Origin: DATBIO01 sp036556965
GTDB lineage: Bacteria > Acidobacteriota > Vicinamibacteria > Fen-336
Direction of reading: 5' to 3'
Length of the DNA: 27,929 bases
Assembly: GCA_036556965.1 (NCBI GenBank)
Contig: DATBIO010000059.1
Location: 1 to 27,929, forward strand
The notes beneath the pieces are model-generated. The model was given only the letters and a program-made list of their open reading frames with translations, searched no databases and had not been told where the DNA came from. This document shows, piece after piece, positions 1 to 8,253 of the stretch. The position numbers and the translations under genes were made by a program. The first letter of the stretch is position 1; each line of letters opens with the position of its first letter.

Positions 1-431
1 ACGGAGCGCTCGGGTCCGGCCAGGAGCGGGAAGACGAGCTCGGCCGCTTCCGCCAGGGGCGACGCCGCGTCGTTGGTGACGCCCAGGGTCACCGCGCCCT
101 GCCGGCGGGCCTCCGCCACCACGGCCACGATGTCCGGGGACTGGCCCGACTGGCTGATGCCCACGACCAGCCCGCCCTCGAAGCGCGGCGCCGCCTCGTA
201 GCGCGTGAGGATGGAGGGCGCGGCCAGCGCGACCACCATGCGGTTGCGCACGCCGAAGAGGTACTGGCCGTAGCGCGCCGCGTTGTCCGAGGTGCCGCGG
301 GCGGCCAGGACGGCGAAGTGCGACCCGCGCGACCGCACCGCCTCTGCCACCGCCCGGGCCGGCTCGCGGCCCGCGGCCAGGAGGCGGGTCAGGACGTCAG
401 GCTGCTCTCGAAGCTCCGCGTCGAAGGTCAC
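1..431 (-). CDS. SIS-domain sugar-phosphate isomerase/deaminase (NagB-II / GlmS-C-like), 3' end outside the window
   Basis: The first 143 residues are visible; the gene runs off the left edge. It reads as a SIS (sugar isomerase) domain of the type found in the isomerase half of GlmS and in NagB-II glucosamine-6-phosphate deaminases. Motifs seen are ARGTSDNAARYGQYLF near residues 44-59 and the phosphosugar-binding GISQSGQSPDIV near 91-102, followed by GVTN. The start is GTG at 431. The only nearby ATG (438) is out of frame, and an in-frame TGA lies at 440-438, so GTG is nearly forced; no clear Shine-Dalgarno is seen. It lies 69 nt downstream of the TonB receptor stop, on the same strand, with a strong stem-loop between. 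Conversion of glucosamine-6-phosphate to fructose-6-phosphate is inferred from family and from the glucosaminidase block in this window; an AgaS- or FrlB-like specificity is possible. Confidence 0.85.
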   Translation of the reverse strand, partial: MTFDAELREQPDVLTRLLAAGREPARAVAEAVRSRGSHFAVLAARGTSDNAARYGQYLFGVRNRMVVALAAPSILTRYEAAPRFEGGLVVGISQSGQSPDIVAVVAEARRQGAVTLGVTNDAASPLAEAAELVFPLLAGPERS

Positions 432-453
432 GGCGCATCAGCCCGGGGAAGGA

Positions 454-485
454 ACGGGCGGCGGGCCGGAGGGCCCACCGCCCGT
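454..485 (-). terminator. Strong intercistronic stem-loop between TonB receptor and SIS gene
   Basis: Read on the minus strand, a 14-nt arm (ACGGGCGGTGGGCC) is followed by a CTCC loop and the complementary arm, giving 14 consecutive pairs with one U-G wobble. It begins 16 nt after the TonB-receptor TGA and ends 22 nt before the SIS GTG. There is no real U-tract (TCCTT follows), so it may be an attenuator or a 3' stabiliser that keeps receptor mRNA above enzyme mRNA rather than a full terminator. Confidence 0.55.
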
Positions 486-500
486 CTAGGGGGAGGAGGA

Positions 501-3500
501 TCAGAAGCTTAGCCGGACACCCAACTGCACTTGTCGCGGGTCTGCGGCCCGGTTGAGCTGTCCGAAGCCGCCGGCGGGGGTGGCGCTGAGAATCCGTGTC
601 GCCGTGGCCGCGTCGCCAGTGTCGAACACGACGTTCTCGGGCGTCCAGTTGGTCTGGACGTAGCCGTCGTCGGCGAGGAAGTTCGTGCGGTTGAAGACGT
701 TGAACATCTCGGCGCGCAGCTGCAGGGCCACGCGCTTGCCGAGCTTGATGTTCTTGAAGAGCGCCAGGTCCACCCGGAAGTACCCCGGGCCGTCGCACAC
801 GTGGCGAGGCGAGGTCCCGTTGGTGCCGATCGCGTGGCCGTTGACGGTCCACGCGTTCGGGTTGAACCACTGGGTCTTGGACCCGCCGCTGGACTGGCAG
901 TCCTCGCCGGGAACGAGGTCGGGGCGCTGGACGCCCGCGTAGCCGACGCCCGTGAGGTTGCCGTCGCCGGAGAGCCCGGGCACCTGTCCGACGAAGATCG
1001 TGTACGGGTAGCCCGAGGAGGCCTGGACGATGCTCGAGATCTCCCAGTCGCCAAAGATGTTCTTGATCGTCGACGACTTGTCCTCGAAGCTGGGAAACGC
1101 GTAGACGATGCTGCCGCTGAACACGTGCCGGCGGTCGATGGCTGACCGCGAGTCCTCCAGCTGGGGCTGGGTGCTGTCCGTGTAGACGTTGCGCGCGCTG
1201 ATCCCGGGGCCGTCCGCGTTGCCCAGACCCGTGGTGGCCCTCGAGCTGGCCAGGGTGTAGGCCACGGACAGGATCGAGCCACGGCCGAAGCGGCTCACGA
1301 GCTGCGCCTGCAAGGCGTGGTAGATCGAGTCGCGGTCGCGCGTCATGAGCGTGACGTTGCCGCCGATGCCGGCGATGCCGTTGAGCGGCCGCAGGGACGC
1401 GTCGCCGGTGCGCGAGAACTGCAGGCGGTTGGCGGGGGCGATCTCGTTCTGGTTGGTCTGGCCCAGGAGGTCGAGGCCCTTGTTGCCCACGTAGGCCAGC
1501 TCGACCACCGTGTTGCGCATGAGCTCGTGCTGCACGGAGACGTTCCACTGCCAGTTGTGGCCGTTGCCCGCCTCCTGGACGATGCCCGCGGTGGGCGCCC
1601 CGAAGGCCTGGCCCACGTCGCCGGTCACGGACTGGTTGGAGGCCAGGGTGCGGACCACGCGCGTGGCTCCCGAGAACGGCGGGTTCAGGCCCAGGGAGAG
1701 GCCGGCGCTCAGGCGCTCGCGCGCGTAGAACAGGCCGAGGCCTCCGCGGATGGCCGTCTTGCCGGTGCCGAAGATGTCCCAGGCGAAGCCGAGGCGGGGC
1801 GCGACGAGGAGCGCCTTGGTCGGCTGCAGCGAGCGGTTCGGGCCGTCGCTTCCCCCGGCCAGCCCGAGGGCGGGACAGGGGTTGTTACCCGGCACGTACA
1901 GCATGCCGTTGCAGGGCGAGTTGCCGAAGGCGGGGTTGGCCGTCGAGGCATCGAAGGTCGCCATCTCGTCGTTGGCCTCGTACGGCATCACGAAGTGGGT
2001 GAAGCGCACGCCGGCGTCCAGGGTGACGCGGGGGTTGATCTTGATGGTGTCGGCGATGTAGGCCTCGTAGTCCTTCCACCGCTGCAGCACGGGCTTGTTC
2101 GTCCGGATCTCGTCGGTGTTCCAGACCATCCCGCTCAGCAGCCAGTTGGCGATCGTGTTCTCCGTGGTGAGGCTCGGGACGAAGCCGTTGGGGCCCAGGA
2201 AGCCGGCGGTGCCCACCACGCCCACGGATTCCTGCGAGGTGTTGGCCGGCTCCTCGTTCTTCTTGTTGAAGCTCACGAGGATGCCCGCCTTGATGAAGTG
2301 CTTGCCGAAGACGGCCGAGTAGTCGTCCTTGATCACGAACAGGTCCTGGTTGTTGGCCCAGGGCGCCTGGTTCCACAGCGTCCCGTCCGAGTAGTTCCCC
2401 AGGGAGCCCCACAGCGCGGCGGGCATGCCGTCGCCCCCCTGCTGCTTGATGTCGGAGGGGAACAGGGTGGGGATGGCGGCCTGGAGCTGGGTCACCAGGT
2501 CCTCGTCGCCCGCCCGCGCCACGTCGATCTTGTTGGCGGAGTACGAGAAGGTGAGGCTGTTCACCATGGTGGAGCCGATGTTCTGGTTGAGCTGCGCCAC
2601 CAGGGACCGGCCCGGCTGGTTCCACAGCGAGCGGACGACGGGGAAGGGGTCGTCGCCCCACTGGTTGCGGTCGGCCTCCCAGGAGTCGTGCGTCCAGCGG
2701 ACCATGAGCCGCGTGCTGTTGGTGACCGTCCAGTCCAGCCGGATGTTCTCCTGGCGCCAGTCCACGGGCGTGGGGACGGCCTCCACCCAGTTGTTGCAGC
2801 TCCCGCCCGTGGGCGTGGTGTTGGGCAGGGAGAAGAGCTGCATCATCAGCAGGCCGCCGGGATCGAGGCGGTTGGAGGGGATGATGTTGCCGGGGAAGGG
2901 CAGGCCGGTCAGCGGGTCGATGGGCTTGGGCGGCGAGCAGCCGGGGAGGCCAGGACCGCTGAAGTCGCCGCGGCGCTCGGCTTCCGTGGGCACGAAGCGA
3001 GCCCGCACGTCGCTGCGCTTGTCCTTGTTCCACTCCAGGGAGACGAAGAAGTGGAGCTTGTCCTTGATGATCGGCCCGCCCAGGGTCCCTCCGTAGTCGT
3101 CCCACTTCAGGGGCGCCTTCTCCTGGCCCGCCTCCTTGAGGAAGAAGTCGGTGGAGTTCCACTCGTCCCGCCGCGCGTAGTAGTAGGTGCTGCCGTGGAA
3201 CTCGTTGGTTCCGCCGCGCGTGACGAGGTTGATCTGTGCCCCGCCTGCCTGTCCGAACTCCGCGCCGTAGTTGTTGCGCTGGATCTTGAACTCCTCGATG
3301 GTGTCCACCGAGGGGTAGACGAGGATCGTGCGGCCGGAGCCGAGGTCGATGTTGTTGGCGCCGTCCACCATCCAGAAGTTGGAGGTGACGGACCCGCCGC
3401 TGACGGAGATGTCGGAGCCGCTGCCCAGGCCCTTGTCGATGGTGTTGAGGCCGTCGATGGCGTTCACCCCGGGCTGGAGGAGCGTGAGCTGCATGAAGTT

Positions 3501-3947
3501 GCGGCCGTTGAGGGGCAGCTCGCGCGCTTCTTCTCCCGTGACCAGGCCGGCGATGTCGCCGCCCACCGTCTTCACCGCCACCGCCGCCACCTCCACGTCG
3601 ATGACCTCGGTGAGGTCGCCGGTCTGGAGCTGGACGTCCACGGCGCGGGCGTCCGCGACGTTGAGCACGATCCTGCTGCGCACCTCGGACTTGAACCCGG
3701 TGTGCTCGATCTGGACGCGGTAGCTCCCGACGGGCAGCTCCGCGAAGGCATAGAGCCCCTCGGAGGTCGTCTGCATCGTGCGCGTGAGGCCGGTGCCCTC
3801 GTTGGTCACCGTGACCTTCGCGCCCTGGATCACCGCCCCTTGCGGGTCGGTGACGGTGCCGCGGATGGTTCCGGTGATCTTCTGGGCGAAGGCCTGCGCC
3901 GACAGCAGGACCAGTGAGACAGCCACAGCGAACAAGCCCCTGCGCAT
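501..3947 (-). CDS. Oar-like TonB-dependent outer-membrane receptor with N-terminal carboxypeptidase-regulatory-like domain
   Basis: A 1148-residue outer-membrane beta-barrel protein. Residues 1-21 are a signal peptide ending AQAFA/Q. Residues about 25-105 form a CarboxypepD_reg-like Ig fold (GTIRGTVTDPQGAVIQGAKV). Residues about 125-250 are a TonB plug containing LPLNGRNFMQLTLLQPGVN. The rest is a long barrel ending in an aromatic residue (VQLGVRLSF), as expected for BamA-dependent insertion. This layout is the Oar-like TonB-transporter type greatly expanded in Acidobacteriota, generally assigned to uptake of oligosaccharides or other large substrates. The start ATG at 3947 has GGAGGGGAAGG just upstream. 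A near-consensus promoter lies at 4020-3991. Chito-oligosaccharide as substrate is inferred only from the downstream SIS enzyme and from a promoter element shared with the glucosaminidase gene. Confidence 0.93.
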   Translation of the reverse strand: MRRGLFAVAVSLVLLSAQAFAQKITGTIRGTVTDPQGAVIQGAKVTVTNEGTGLTRTMQTTSEGLYAFAELPVGSYRVQIEHTGFKSEVRSRIVLNVADARAVDVQLQTGDLTEVIDVEVAAVAVKTVGGDIAGLVTGEEARELPLNGRNFMQLTLLQPGVNAIDGLNTIDKGLGSGSDISVSGGSVTSNFWMVDGANNIDLGSGRTILVYPSVDTIEEFKIQRNNYGAEFGQAGGAQINLVTRGGTNEFHGSTYYYARRDEWNSTDFFLKEAGQEKAPLKWDDYGGTLGGPIIKDKLHFFVSLEWNKDKRSDVRARFVPTEAERRGDFSGPGLPGCSPPKPIDPLTGLPFPGNIIPSNRLDPGGLLMMQLFSLPNTTPTGGSCNNWVEAVPTPVDWRQENIRLDWTVTNSTRLMVRWTHDSWEADRNQWGDDPFPVVRSLWNQPGRSLVAQLNQNIGSTMVNSLTFSYSANKIDVARAGDEDLVTQLQAAIPTLFPSDIKQQGGDGMPAALWGSLGNYSDGTLWNQAPWANNQDLFVIKDDYSAVFGKHFIKAGILVSFNKKNEEPANTSQESVGVVGTAGFLGPNGFVPSLTTENTIANWLLSGMVWNTDEIRTNKPVLQRWKDYEAYIADTIKINPRVTLDAGVRFTHFVMPYEANDEMATFDASTANPAFGNSPCNGMLYVPGNNPCPALGLAGGSDGPNRSLQPTKALLVAPRLGFAWDIFGTGKTAIRGGLGLFYARERLSAGLSLGLNPPFSGATRVVRTLASNQSVTGDVGQAFGAPTAGIVQEAGNGHNWQWNVSVQHELMRNTVVELAYVGNKGLDLLGQTNQNEIAPANRLQFSRTGDASLRPLNGIAGIGGNVTLMTRDRDSIYHALQAQLVSRFGRGSILSVAYTLASSRATTGLGNADGPGISARNVYTDSTQPQLEDSRSAIDRRHVFSGSIVYAFPSFEDKSSTIKNIFGDWEISSIVQASSGYPYTIFVGQVPGLSGDGNLTGVGYAGVQRPDLVPGEDCQSSGGSKTQWFNPNAWTVNGHAIGTNGTSPRHVCDGPGYFRVDLALFKNIKLGKRVALQLRAEMFNVFNRTNFLADDGYVQTNWTPENVVFDTGDAATATRILSATPAGGFGQLNRAADPRQVQLGVRLSF

Positions 3948-3979
3948 GGCCTTCCCCTCCGATTGGCTTAGGTAAACGT

Positions 3980-3989
3980 CTTTAGAAAG
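3980..3989. promoter_or_regulatory. Candidate operator CTTT-AG-AAAG at the TonB-receptor transcription start
   Basis: CTTTAGAAAG is an inverted repeat placed directly after the -10 hexamer of the receptor promoter, where a bound repressor would block initiation. A similar CTTT-AAA-AAAG sits at 19598-19608 between the permease and glucosaminidase genes. Assignment to the ROK repressor of this window is inference. Confidence 0.35.
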
Positions 3990-3990
3990 G

Positions 3991-4020
3991 CTTATAGCGA
4001 TGTCGTCATACGGCTGTCAA
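3991..4020 (-). promoter_or_regulatory. Sigma-70-type promoter of the TonB receptor
   Basis: On the minus strand TTGACA (4020-4015, perfect -35) is followed after 18 nt by TATAAG (3996-3991, 5/6 of the -10 consensus). The expected start is near 3984, giving a leader of about 37 nt that includes GGAGGGG. It is the best promoter in the window. Confidence 0.75.
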
Positions 4021-4035
4021 GGACTTTTTTCAGGA
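4021..4035 (-). promoter_or_regulatory. A-tract box abutting the -35 (shared with the glucosaminidase promoter)
   Basis: The minus strand reads TCCTGAAAAAAGTCC and runs straight into TTGACA. The glucosaminidase promoter has TCCTTTAAAAAAGTC running straight into TTGAAG. The orientation and position relative to -35 are the same, in DNA otherwise about 70 % GC. It could be an UP-element, an activator site or an operator. Confidence 0.5.
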
Positions 4036-4038
4036 GTT

Positions 4039-4068
4039 TTCAGAAGGTCCCCGCCGCCACCGTAGAAT
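4039..4068 (+). promoter_or_regulatory. Putative promoter of the first TPR gene, probably leaderless
   Basis: TAGAAT (4063-4068, 5/6 of -10) is preceded after 18 nt by a weak TTCAGA (4039-4044). Only 11 nt separate the -10 from the GTG start at 4080, and no Shine-Dalgarno is present, so transcription would begin about 5 nt before or at the start codon. Confidence 0.4.
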
Positions 4069-4079
4069 CGGGGCCAGTC

Positions 4080-5816
4080 GTGACTCGCCCCTCCACCCGT
4101 TCAGCGCTCTGGCTGGTCCTGGCCGCCGCTGCCCGGCACCCTCCGGCACTTCCCGCGCAGGTGCCCGAGGACCCCGCGGCCGCCATGGAGCGGGCGGCGG
4201 CGGGGGCCGAGAGCAGCCTCCGCGAGGGCAACCTGGAGGCGGCGGGGGCCCACTATCGCGCCGCCCTGCTCGAGGCCTGGATGCTGCGCGGCGCCCTGGC
4301 CGCGGCCGATGGGAAGGGCACCGAGGCACGCGAGGCGTTCCGCGAGGCCTCCCTCCTGCTGGCCGCGGCGGTCGAGCGCGACCCGCGCGACCTCGTCGCG
4401 CGCCGCCGGTTGGCCCAGGCCCAGGTCGCGGCCGGGGACGCGGAGGAGGCCGCGCGCACGCTGGAAGCGGGACGGGCGGCCGCCCCGGACGACCTCGAGC
4501 TGCTCTACGCCCTGGGGGCGGCCTACCTGCGGGTGGGGAAGGCGGAGGCCGCCGCGCCCCTGTTCGCCGAGCTCGCCCGCCACAGGCCCCTCCCGCAGAC
4601 CCACGTCCTGATCGGACGCACCTATCGTGATGCCGGCCAGTATGCGCGCGCCCGCGCGGAACTCGAGGCGGCCCTGGCCCAGGACCCGCGCGCCCGCCGG
4701 GCCCACTACTACCTGGGGATGGTCACGCTCGCGGAGAGCGGCACGGCGCGCCTCGACCAGGCCATCGCGGAGTTCCGCGCGGAGCTCGCGCTGGAGCCGG
4801 GCGACCCCCTGGCCAACCTCCAGCTGGGCATGGCCCTGGCCGAGGAGCGCCGCTGCGCCGAGGCCCTGGGTCCCCTCGAGGCCGCCGCGGCCGCAACGCC
4901 TCCCCAGGGCCTGACGCTGTACTACCTTGGCCGGTGCCAGCTCGCTCTCGAGCGGCCGGCGGAGGCCTGCTCTTCCCTGGGCGCCGCGGCGGACATGGCG
5001 CGCGCGCGGAAGGCGGACCCCGCCATCGTGCGCGCAATCCTCGTGCAGCTCGGTCCCGCTCTCCGCGGGGCCGGGCGAAAGCAGGAGGCGGACGCCGTCT
5101 TCGCCGAGCTGGCCCGCCTCTCCGCGCGGGGCGCGGAGACGGAGCGGGAGACCATGGCCCGCTACCTGGCGGACGTCCCCGATCCGGAGGCGGCCGGGAT
5201 GCCGGGAGTCCCCCTGGCGGAGGCCTCGCGGTTCGCCGGCCTTCCCGCGGGGGAGCGGGCGGCGCTGGCCGCCCGTGTGACGCCGGTGCTCGCGCGGGCC
5301 TACCTCAACCTGGGCATCATGCAGGCGCACGGCGAGCGCTTCGCGGAGGCCACCGCGCTGCTGGAGAAGGCCGCCGCGCTGGCCCCCGACTTCCCGGGGC
5401 TGCAGCGCTCGCTGGGCGTCGCCTACTTCAACGCGAAGGCGTTCGACAGGGCGGCGCCGACGCTACGGCGCGCCCTGGCGGAGGGCGCGGCCGACGCCGA
5501 CGTCCGGCGCATGCTGGTTCTTGCCCTCCTCAACACCGACGCCTTCGACGAGGCGGCGGGCCTGCTGCGGAGCGACCCCCGCCTGGTCCAGGACCCGGCG
5601 CTGCAGCTCGCGTGCGGACTGGCCTTGATGCGCGGCGGCCGCCCCGCCGACGCCGTGGAGCACCTGGCGGCGGCGGCGCGCCTGGCCCCCGGGGACGGCA
5701 ACGTCCGCTACGCGCTGGGGCGCGCGTACCAGGCGCTGGGCCGGACCGAGGAGGCCGAGCGCGAGTTCGAGGTCGTCCGGCGGCTGGCCGGGGAGGGACG
5801 GCCGGACCCTCCTTGA
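4080..5816 (+). CDS. Exported TPR-repeat protein (paralogue of the 12039 gene)
   Basis: A 578-residue protein with an N-terminal hydrophobic export signal (ALWLVLAAAARHPPALPAQ) and then almost continuous TPR helices, for example QYARARAELEAALAQDPRA and RAYLNLGIMQAHGERFAEA. TPR arrays are protein-docking scaffolds; no catalytic motif is visible. It is clearly paralogous to the gene at 12039: both carry PQT-VLIGR-YRDA, RRAHYYLGMV and QRSLGVAYFNAK. It is about 150 residues shorter, lacking roughly four TPR units near the C-terminus. The start is GTG at 4080, chosen because a -10-like TAGAAT lies 11 nt upstream. It is divergent from the TonB receptor and ends 6 nt from the convergent PQQ gene. 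Its role is unknown; its neighbours suggest partnership with CRTAC1 proteins. Confidence 0.85.
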   Translation: MTRPSTRSALWLVLAAAARHPPALPAQVPEDPAAAMERAAAGAESSLREGNLEAAGAHYRAALLEAWMLRGALAAADGKGTEAREAFREASLLLAAAVERDPRDLVARRRLAQAQVAAGDAEEAARTLEAGRAAAPDDLELLYALGAAYLRVGKAEAAAPLFAELARHRPLPQTHVLIGRTYRDAGQYARARAELEAALAQDPRARRAHYYLGMVTLAESGTARLDQAIAEFRAELALEPGDPLANLQLGMALAEERRCAEALGPLEAAAAATPPQGLTLYYLGRCQLALERPAEACSSLGAAADMARARKADPAIVRAILVQLGPALRGAGRKQEADAVFAELARLSARGAETERETMARYLADVPDPEAAGMPGVPLAEASRFAGLPAGERAALAARVTPVLARAYLNLGIMQAHGERFAEATALLEKAAALAPDFPGLQRSLGVAYFNAKAFDRAAPTLRRALAEGAADADVRRMLVLALLNTDAFDEAAGLLRSDPRLVQDPALQLACGLALMRGGRPADAVEHLAAAARLAPGDGNVRYALGRAYQALGRTEEAEREFEVVRRLAGEGRPDPP

Positions 5817-5828
5817 GCCGCCTCAGGG
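5811..5828. terminator. Possible short bidirectional hairpin between convergent genes
   Basis: CCTTGAG-CCGC-CTCAGGG forms a 7-bp stem (one G-U) spanning the stop codons of the converging TPR and PQQ-fusion genes. No T-run flanks it, so termination activity is uncertain. Confidence 0.25.
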
Positions 5829-8225
5829 ACGCGCGGGCAGCAGGGCCTCGAACAGGAGGTCGGTGCGGTTGCGCCAGCTCGCCCAGCCCGTCCCGTCCGG
5901 CGCCTCTCCCCCCGACGGCGCGTACCCCTTGCCGCGCAACAGCTGGTTGAAGCGCGCGTTCGTGACGCGCATGTCCCAGGCCTCCCGCGTGGCATGGGCG
6001 TCGTACTTGCCCCAGTCGTGGTACAGGCGCAGGGGCCGCTCCGCGGCCGTCCGCACCAGGGGCAGCAGATCGGCCTCGTCGCTGTCCAGCATGGCCAGGG
6101 ACTGGAGCCCCAGCGACCCGAACGGGGCGGATGCGTCGAAGGCGGCGCGCACGGCGCTGATCCCGGCGAAGAAGTTGCCGACGACGGCCCGGCCCTTCGC
6201 CTCGGCGAGGCTGCGGAAGCGGCCGTCCACCAGGGGCACCACGTCACCGACCAGCACCTGGGCGACGGCGGCTCCCTGGTCTTCGGGCGGCGGGCCGCCC
6301 CACTCGAGCCGGCCGAGGAAGACGACGAGCGCGGGCTGGACCCGCGCGGGCATGAGGAGGTCCAGGCTGCCCGGCACCAGGCCCTTATCGCGTGCGCCGT
6401 CGCCGTCCAGCACGTAGGCCACCGGGTAGCGCCGCTCCGAGCCGTCGTATCCGGCGGGCAGGTAGACGTGCACGGCCCCTTTCGCCCCCGGCCGCGCGCG
6501 GCTAGCGAACTCGACCTTCTCGAGGCGGCCGACCTGCGCGGGGGGAGCGCCGCCCAGGTGGCTCGGCTCCTTCCATCCGGGCATGGCCAGCGAGGACGCC
6601 TCCGTCGGCCCTTGTCCGGGGACCCGCCGCGGGTTGCGCGGATCGGGCATGGGCGGCTCGAAGTCGCGCACGAACTGGTAGCTCACGCGCGAAGCGGGAT
6701 CCACGCGCGCCTCGTAGAAGAAGAGGTCCGTGCCCGGCACGCGGCGCATCGGGTCCTCGCGGCGCGCGCCGATGAGGTCGGTGGCGATCCCCACGTCCTT
6801 CGCCGCGCCCCGGTACAGGAAGACCACGCGGTCGGGCGGATCGACGAGGGGGCCCGCGGGAATCCCCGCCAGGAACGCGTCCACGGCCGCGGTCTTGTCC
6901 CCGGCCCGCTCCACCTCCTGCAGGAACCGCGCGAAGGCGGGCGACTGCGCTGCGTCTCCCCCGGCCGCGGACGCGAGCCCGGGGGCGGCGGCGCGCCACT
7001 CGACGCGCGCCAGCTCGCCCTGGCTGCGCGCGAACACGGTCCCCGCGGCGAAGCTGGGCGCCGTCCAGACCAGGTCCTTGAACAGGTCGAGGCGCGCGCG
7101 CTCAATCCACCCCTGCGGGCTGGCCGCGCCCACGTGCAGCGTGCGCGCCTTGGTCAGGAACACGATCTCGTCGCCCACCAGGGTGGGGAAGCCGTCCCCC
7201 GGCTCGCGCGACCGCCACTTCGTCTCGCCGGTGGCCGCGTCCACGCACGTGAGCACCGTCCGCCCGTTCATGCCGTAGAGGTGGCCGGCATGGTAGACGG
7301 GCACGCTGTAGGTCGTCTTCAGCGCGGGCGCCGTCCAGAGCACCTGCACCGCGATCTTCCCGTCCGCCTCCTCCTTCAGCGCGAGCATCGTGGACGTGTC
7401 CAAGTGCGTCTTCACGAAGACCCGTCCCTCCCCGGCCGGCACGGGCACCGCGCTGCCGGCCGCGATGTCGGCCGACATCCCGCCGTGCGCGTGCTCGAAG
7501 CGCACGGCGCCGGTGGCGGGGTCGATGCCGAACACGCGGGCGTTGCCCACGGCCACCACCAGCGCGCGCCCGCCCAGGGTGACCACCGCCGGCGACTGGT
7601 AGTGCACCTCGTCCTCGCCCGCCGTCCAGCGGCGGGCGCCCGTGGCCACGTCGAAGCCGGCGATCGCGCGCCCCTTGTCCGCGCCCACCTGGGCCACCAG
7701 CACGCCCGCCGCCACCACCGGCGAGGAGGCAAAGCCGTAGTGTGGCTTGCGCGCCCCCTCGCGCGCCGCCACGTCCACCTGCCAAAGCGTGCCCCCGGAG
7801 GCGAGGTCCACCGCGAGGAGCTGGCCGCGCGGGCCGAAGGCGAACACGCGCCCCTCCGCGATCACGGGGGTGGCGATGGGGCCGTCGAACGACCCGTCGC
7901 CGCCCTTGTAGGCGTCGGCCACGGGAACCCGCCAGGCCGGCCGGCCGCTGGCGGCGTCGAAGGCCGCCAGCACGTCCTGCGCGCCGTCCGTGAACATGGT
8001 TACGGCCCGCCCGCGCGCCACCGCCACGCCGGAGTAGCCGGAGCCCAGCGGCGTACGCCAGCGCACGGCGAGCTCTCCGGCGTCGGTCGCGAACCGGCTG
8101 CCCCGCGCCGCGCTACCGTCGTGGTGGGGGCCGCGCAGCCCCGGCCATTCATCGTCTCCCTGGGCGCGGCCGTGCAGCAGGGCGACGGTAGCCAGGACGG
8201 CGAGCGAGAGGGTGCGCGTGGACAT
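5823..8225 (-). CDS. Exported PQQ-type beta-propeller fused to an esterase-like (Fes/EsterD) domain lacking the nucleophile serine
   Basis: An 800-residue protein. The signal peptide is followed by WPGLRGPHHDG, the usual opening of PQQ-like propeller proteins. Propeller blades run to about residue 435 (for example FDVATGARRW, IDPATGAVRF, VDAATGETKW). An E-set/CBM48-like segment near 455-545 precedes an alpha/beta-hydrolase esterase domain near 580-800 (VHVYLPAGYDGSERRYPVAY; YHDWGKYDAH near 733). The last two resemble the enterochelin-esterase layout. Where the esterase GxSxGG elbow should be, the sequence is VVGNFFAGIS (G683, F685 in place of Ser), so hydrolase activity is doubtful. The start is ATG 8225 with GAGGAG eight nt upstream. 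The frame opens further to 8255, but a TACAAT -10 overlaps that ATG. It lies 49 nt downstream of a CRTAC1 gene on the same strand. Confidence 0.85.
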   Translation of the reverse strand: MSTRTLSLAVLATVALLHGRAQGDDEWPGLRGPHHDGSAARGSRFATDAGELAVRWRTPLGSGYSGVAVARGRAVTMFTDGAQDVLAAFDAASGRPAWRVPVADAYKGGDGSFDGPIATPVIAEGRVFAFGPRGQLLAVDLASGGTLWQVDVAAREGARKPHYGFASSPVVAAGVLVAQVGADKGRAIAGFDVATGARRWTAGEDEVHYQSPAVVTLGGRALVVAVGNARVFGIDPATGAVRFEHAHGGMSADIAAGSAVPVPAGEGRVFVKTHLDTSTMLALKEEADGKIAVQVLWTAPALKTTYSVPVYHAGHLYGMNGRTVLTCVDAATGETKWRSREPGDGFPTLVGDEIVFLTKARTLHVGAASPQGWIERARLDLFKDLVWTAPSFAAGTVFARSQGELARVEWRAAAPGLASAAGGDAAQSPAFARFLQEVERAGDKTAAVDAFLAGIPAGPLVDPPDRVVFLYRGAAKDVGIATDLIGARREDPMRRVPGTDLFFYEARVDPASRVSYQFVRDFEPPMPDPRNPRRVPGQGPTEASSLAMPGWKEPSHLGGAPPAQVGRLEKVEFASRARPGAKGAVHVYLPAGYDGSERRYPVAYVLDGDGARDKGLVPGSLDLLMPARVQPALVVFLGRLEWGGPPPEDQGAAVAQVLVGDVVPLVDGRFRSLAEAKGRAVVGNFFAGISAVRAAFDASAPFGSLGLQSLAMLDSDEADLLPLVRTAAERPLRLYHDWGKYDAHATREAWDMRVTNARFNQLLRGKGYAPSGGEAPDGTGWASWRNRTDLLFEALLPARP

Positions 8226-8253
8226 GGAGCCGGCTCCTCGGAAGGGAGCCCGC

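Noticed and set aside
397..1548. A minus-strand frame overlapping the end of the receptor and beginning of the SIS gene
   Set aside because: Arg/Pro-rich composition and no motif; both true genes use other frames.
1317..3917. An 866-codon plus-strand frame opposite the TonB receptor
   Set aside because: Val/His/Gly/Asp-rich shadow translation with no recognisable motif; the minus strand encodes a full receptor.
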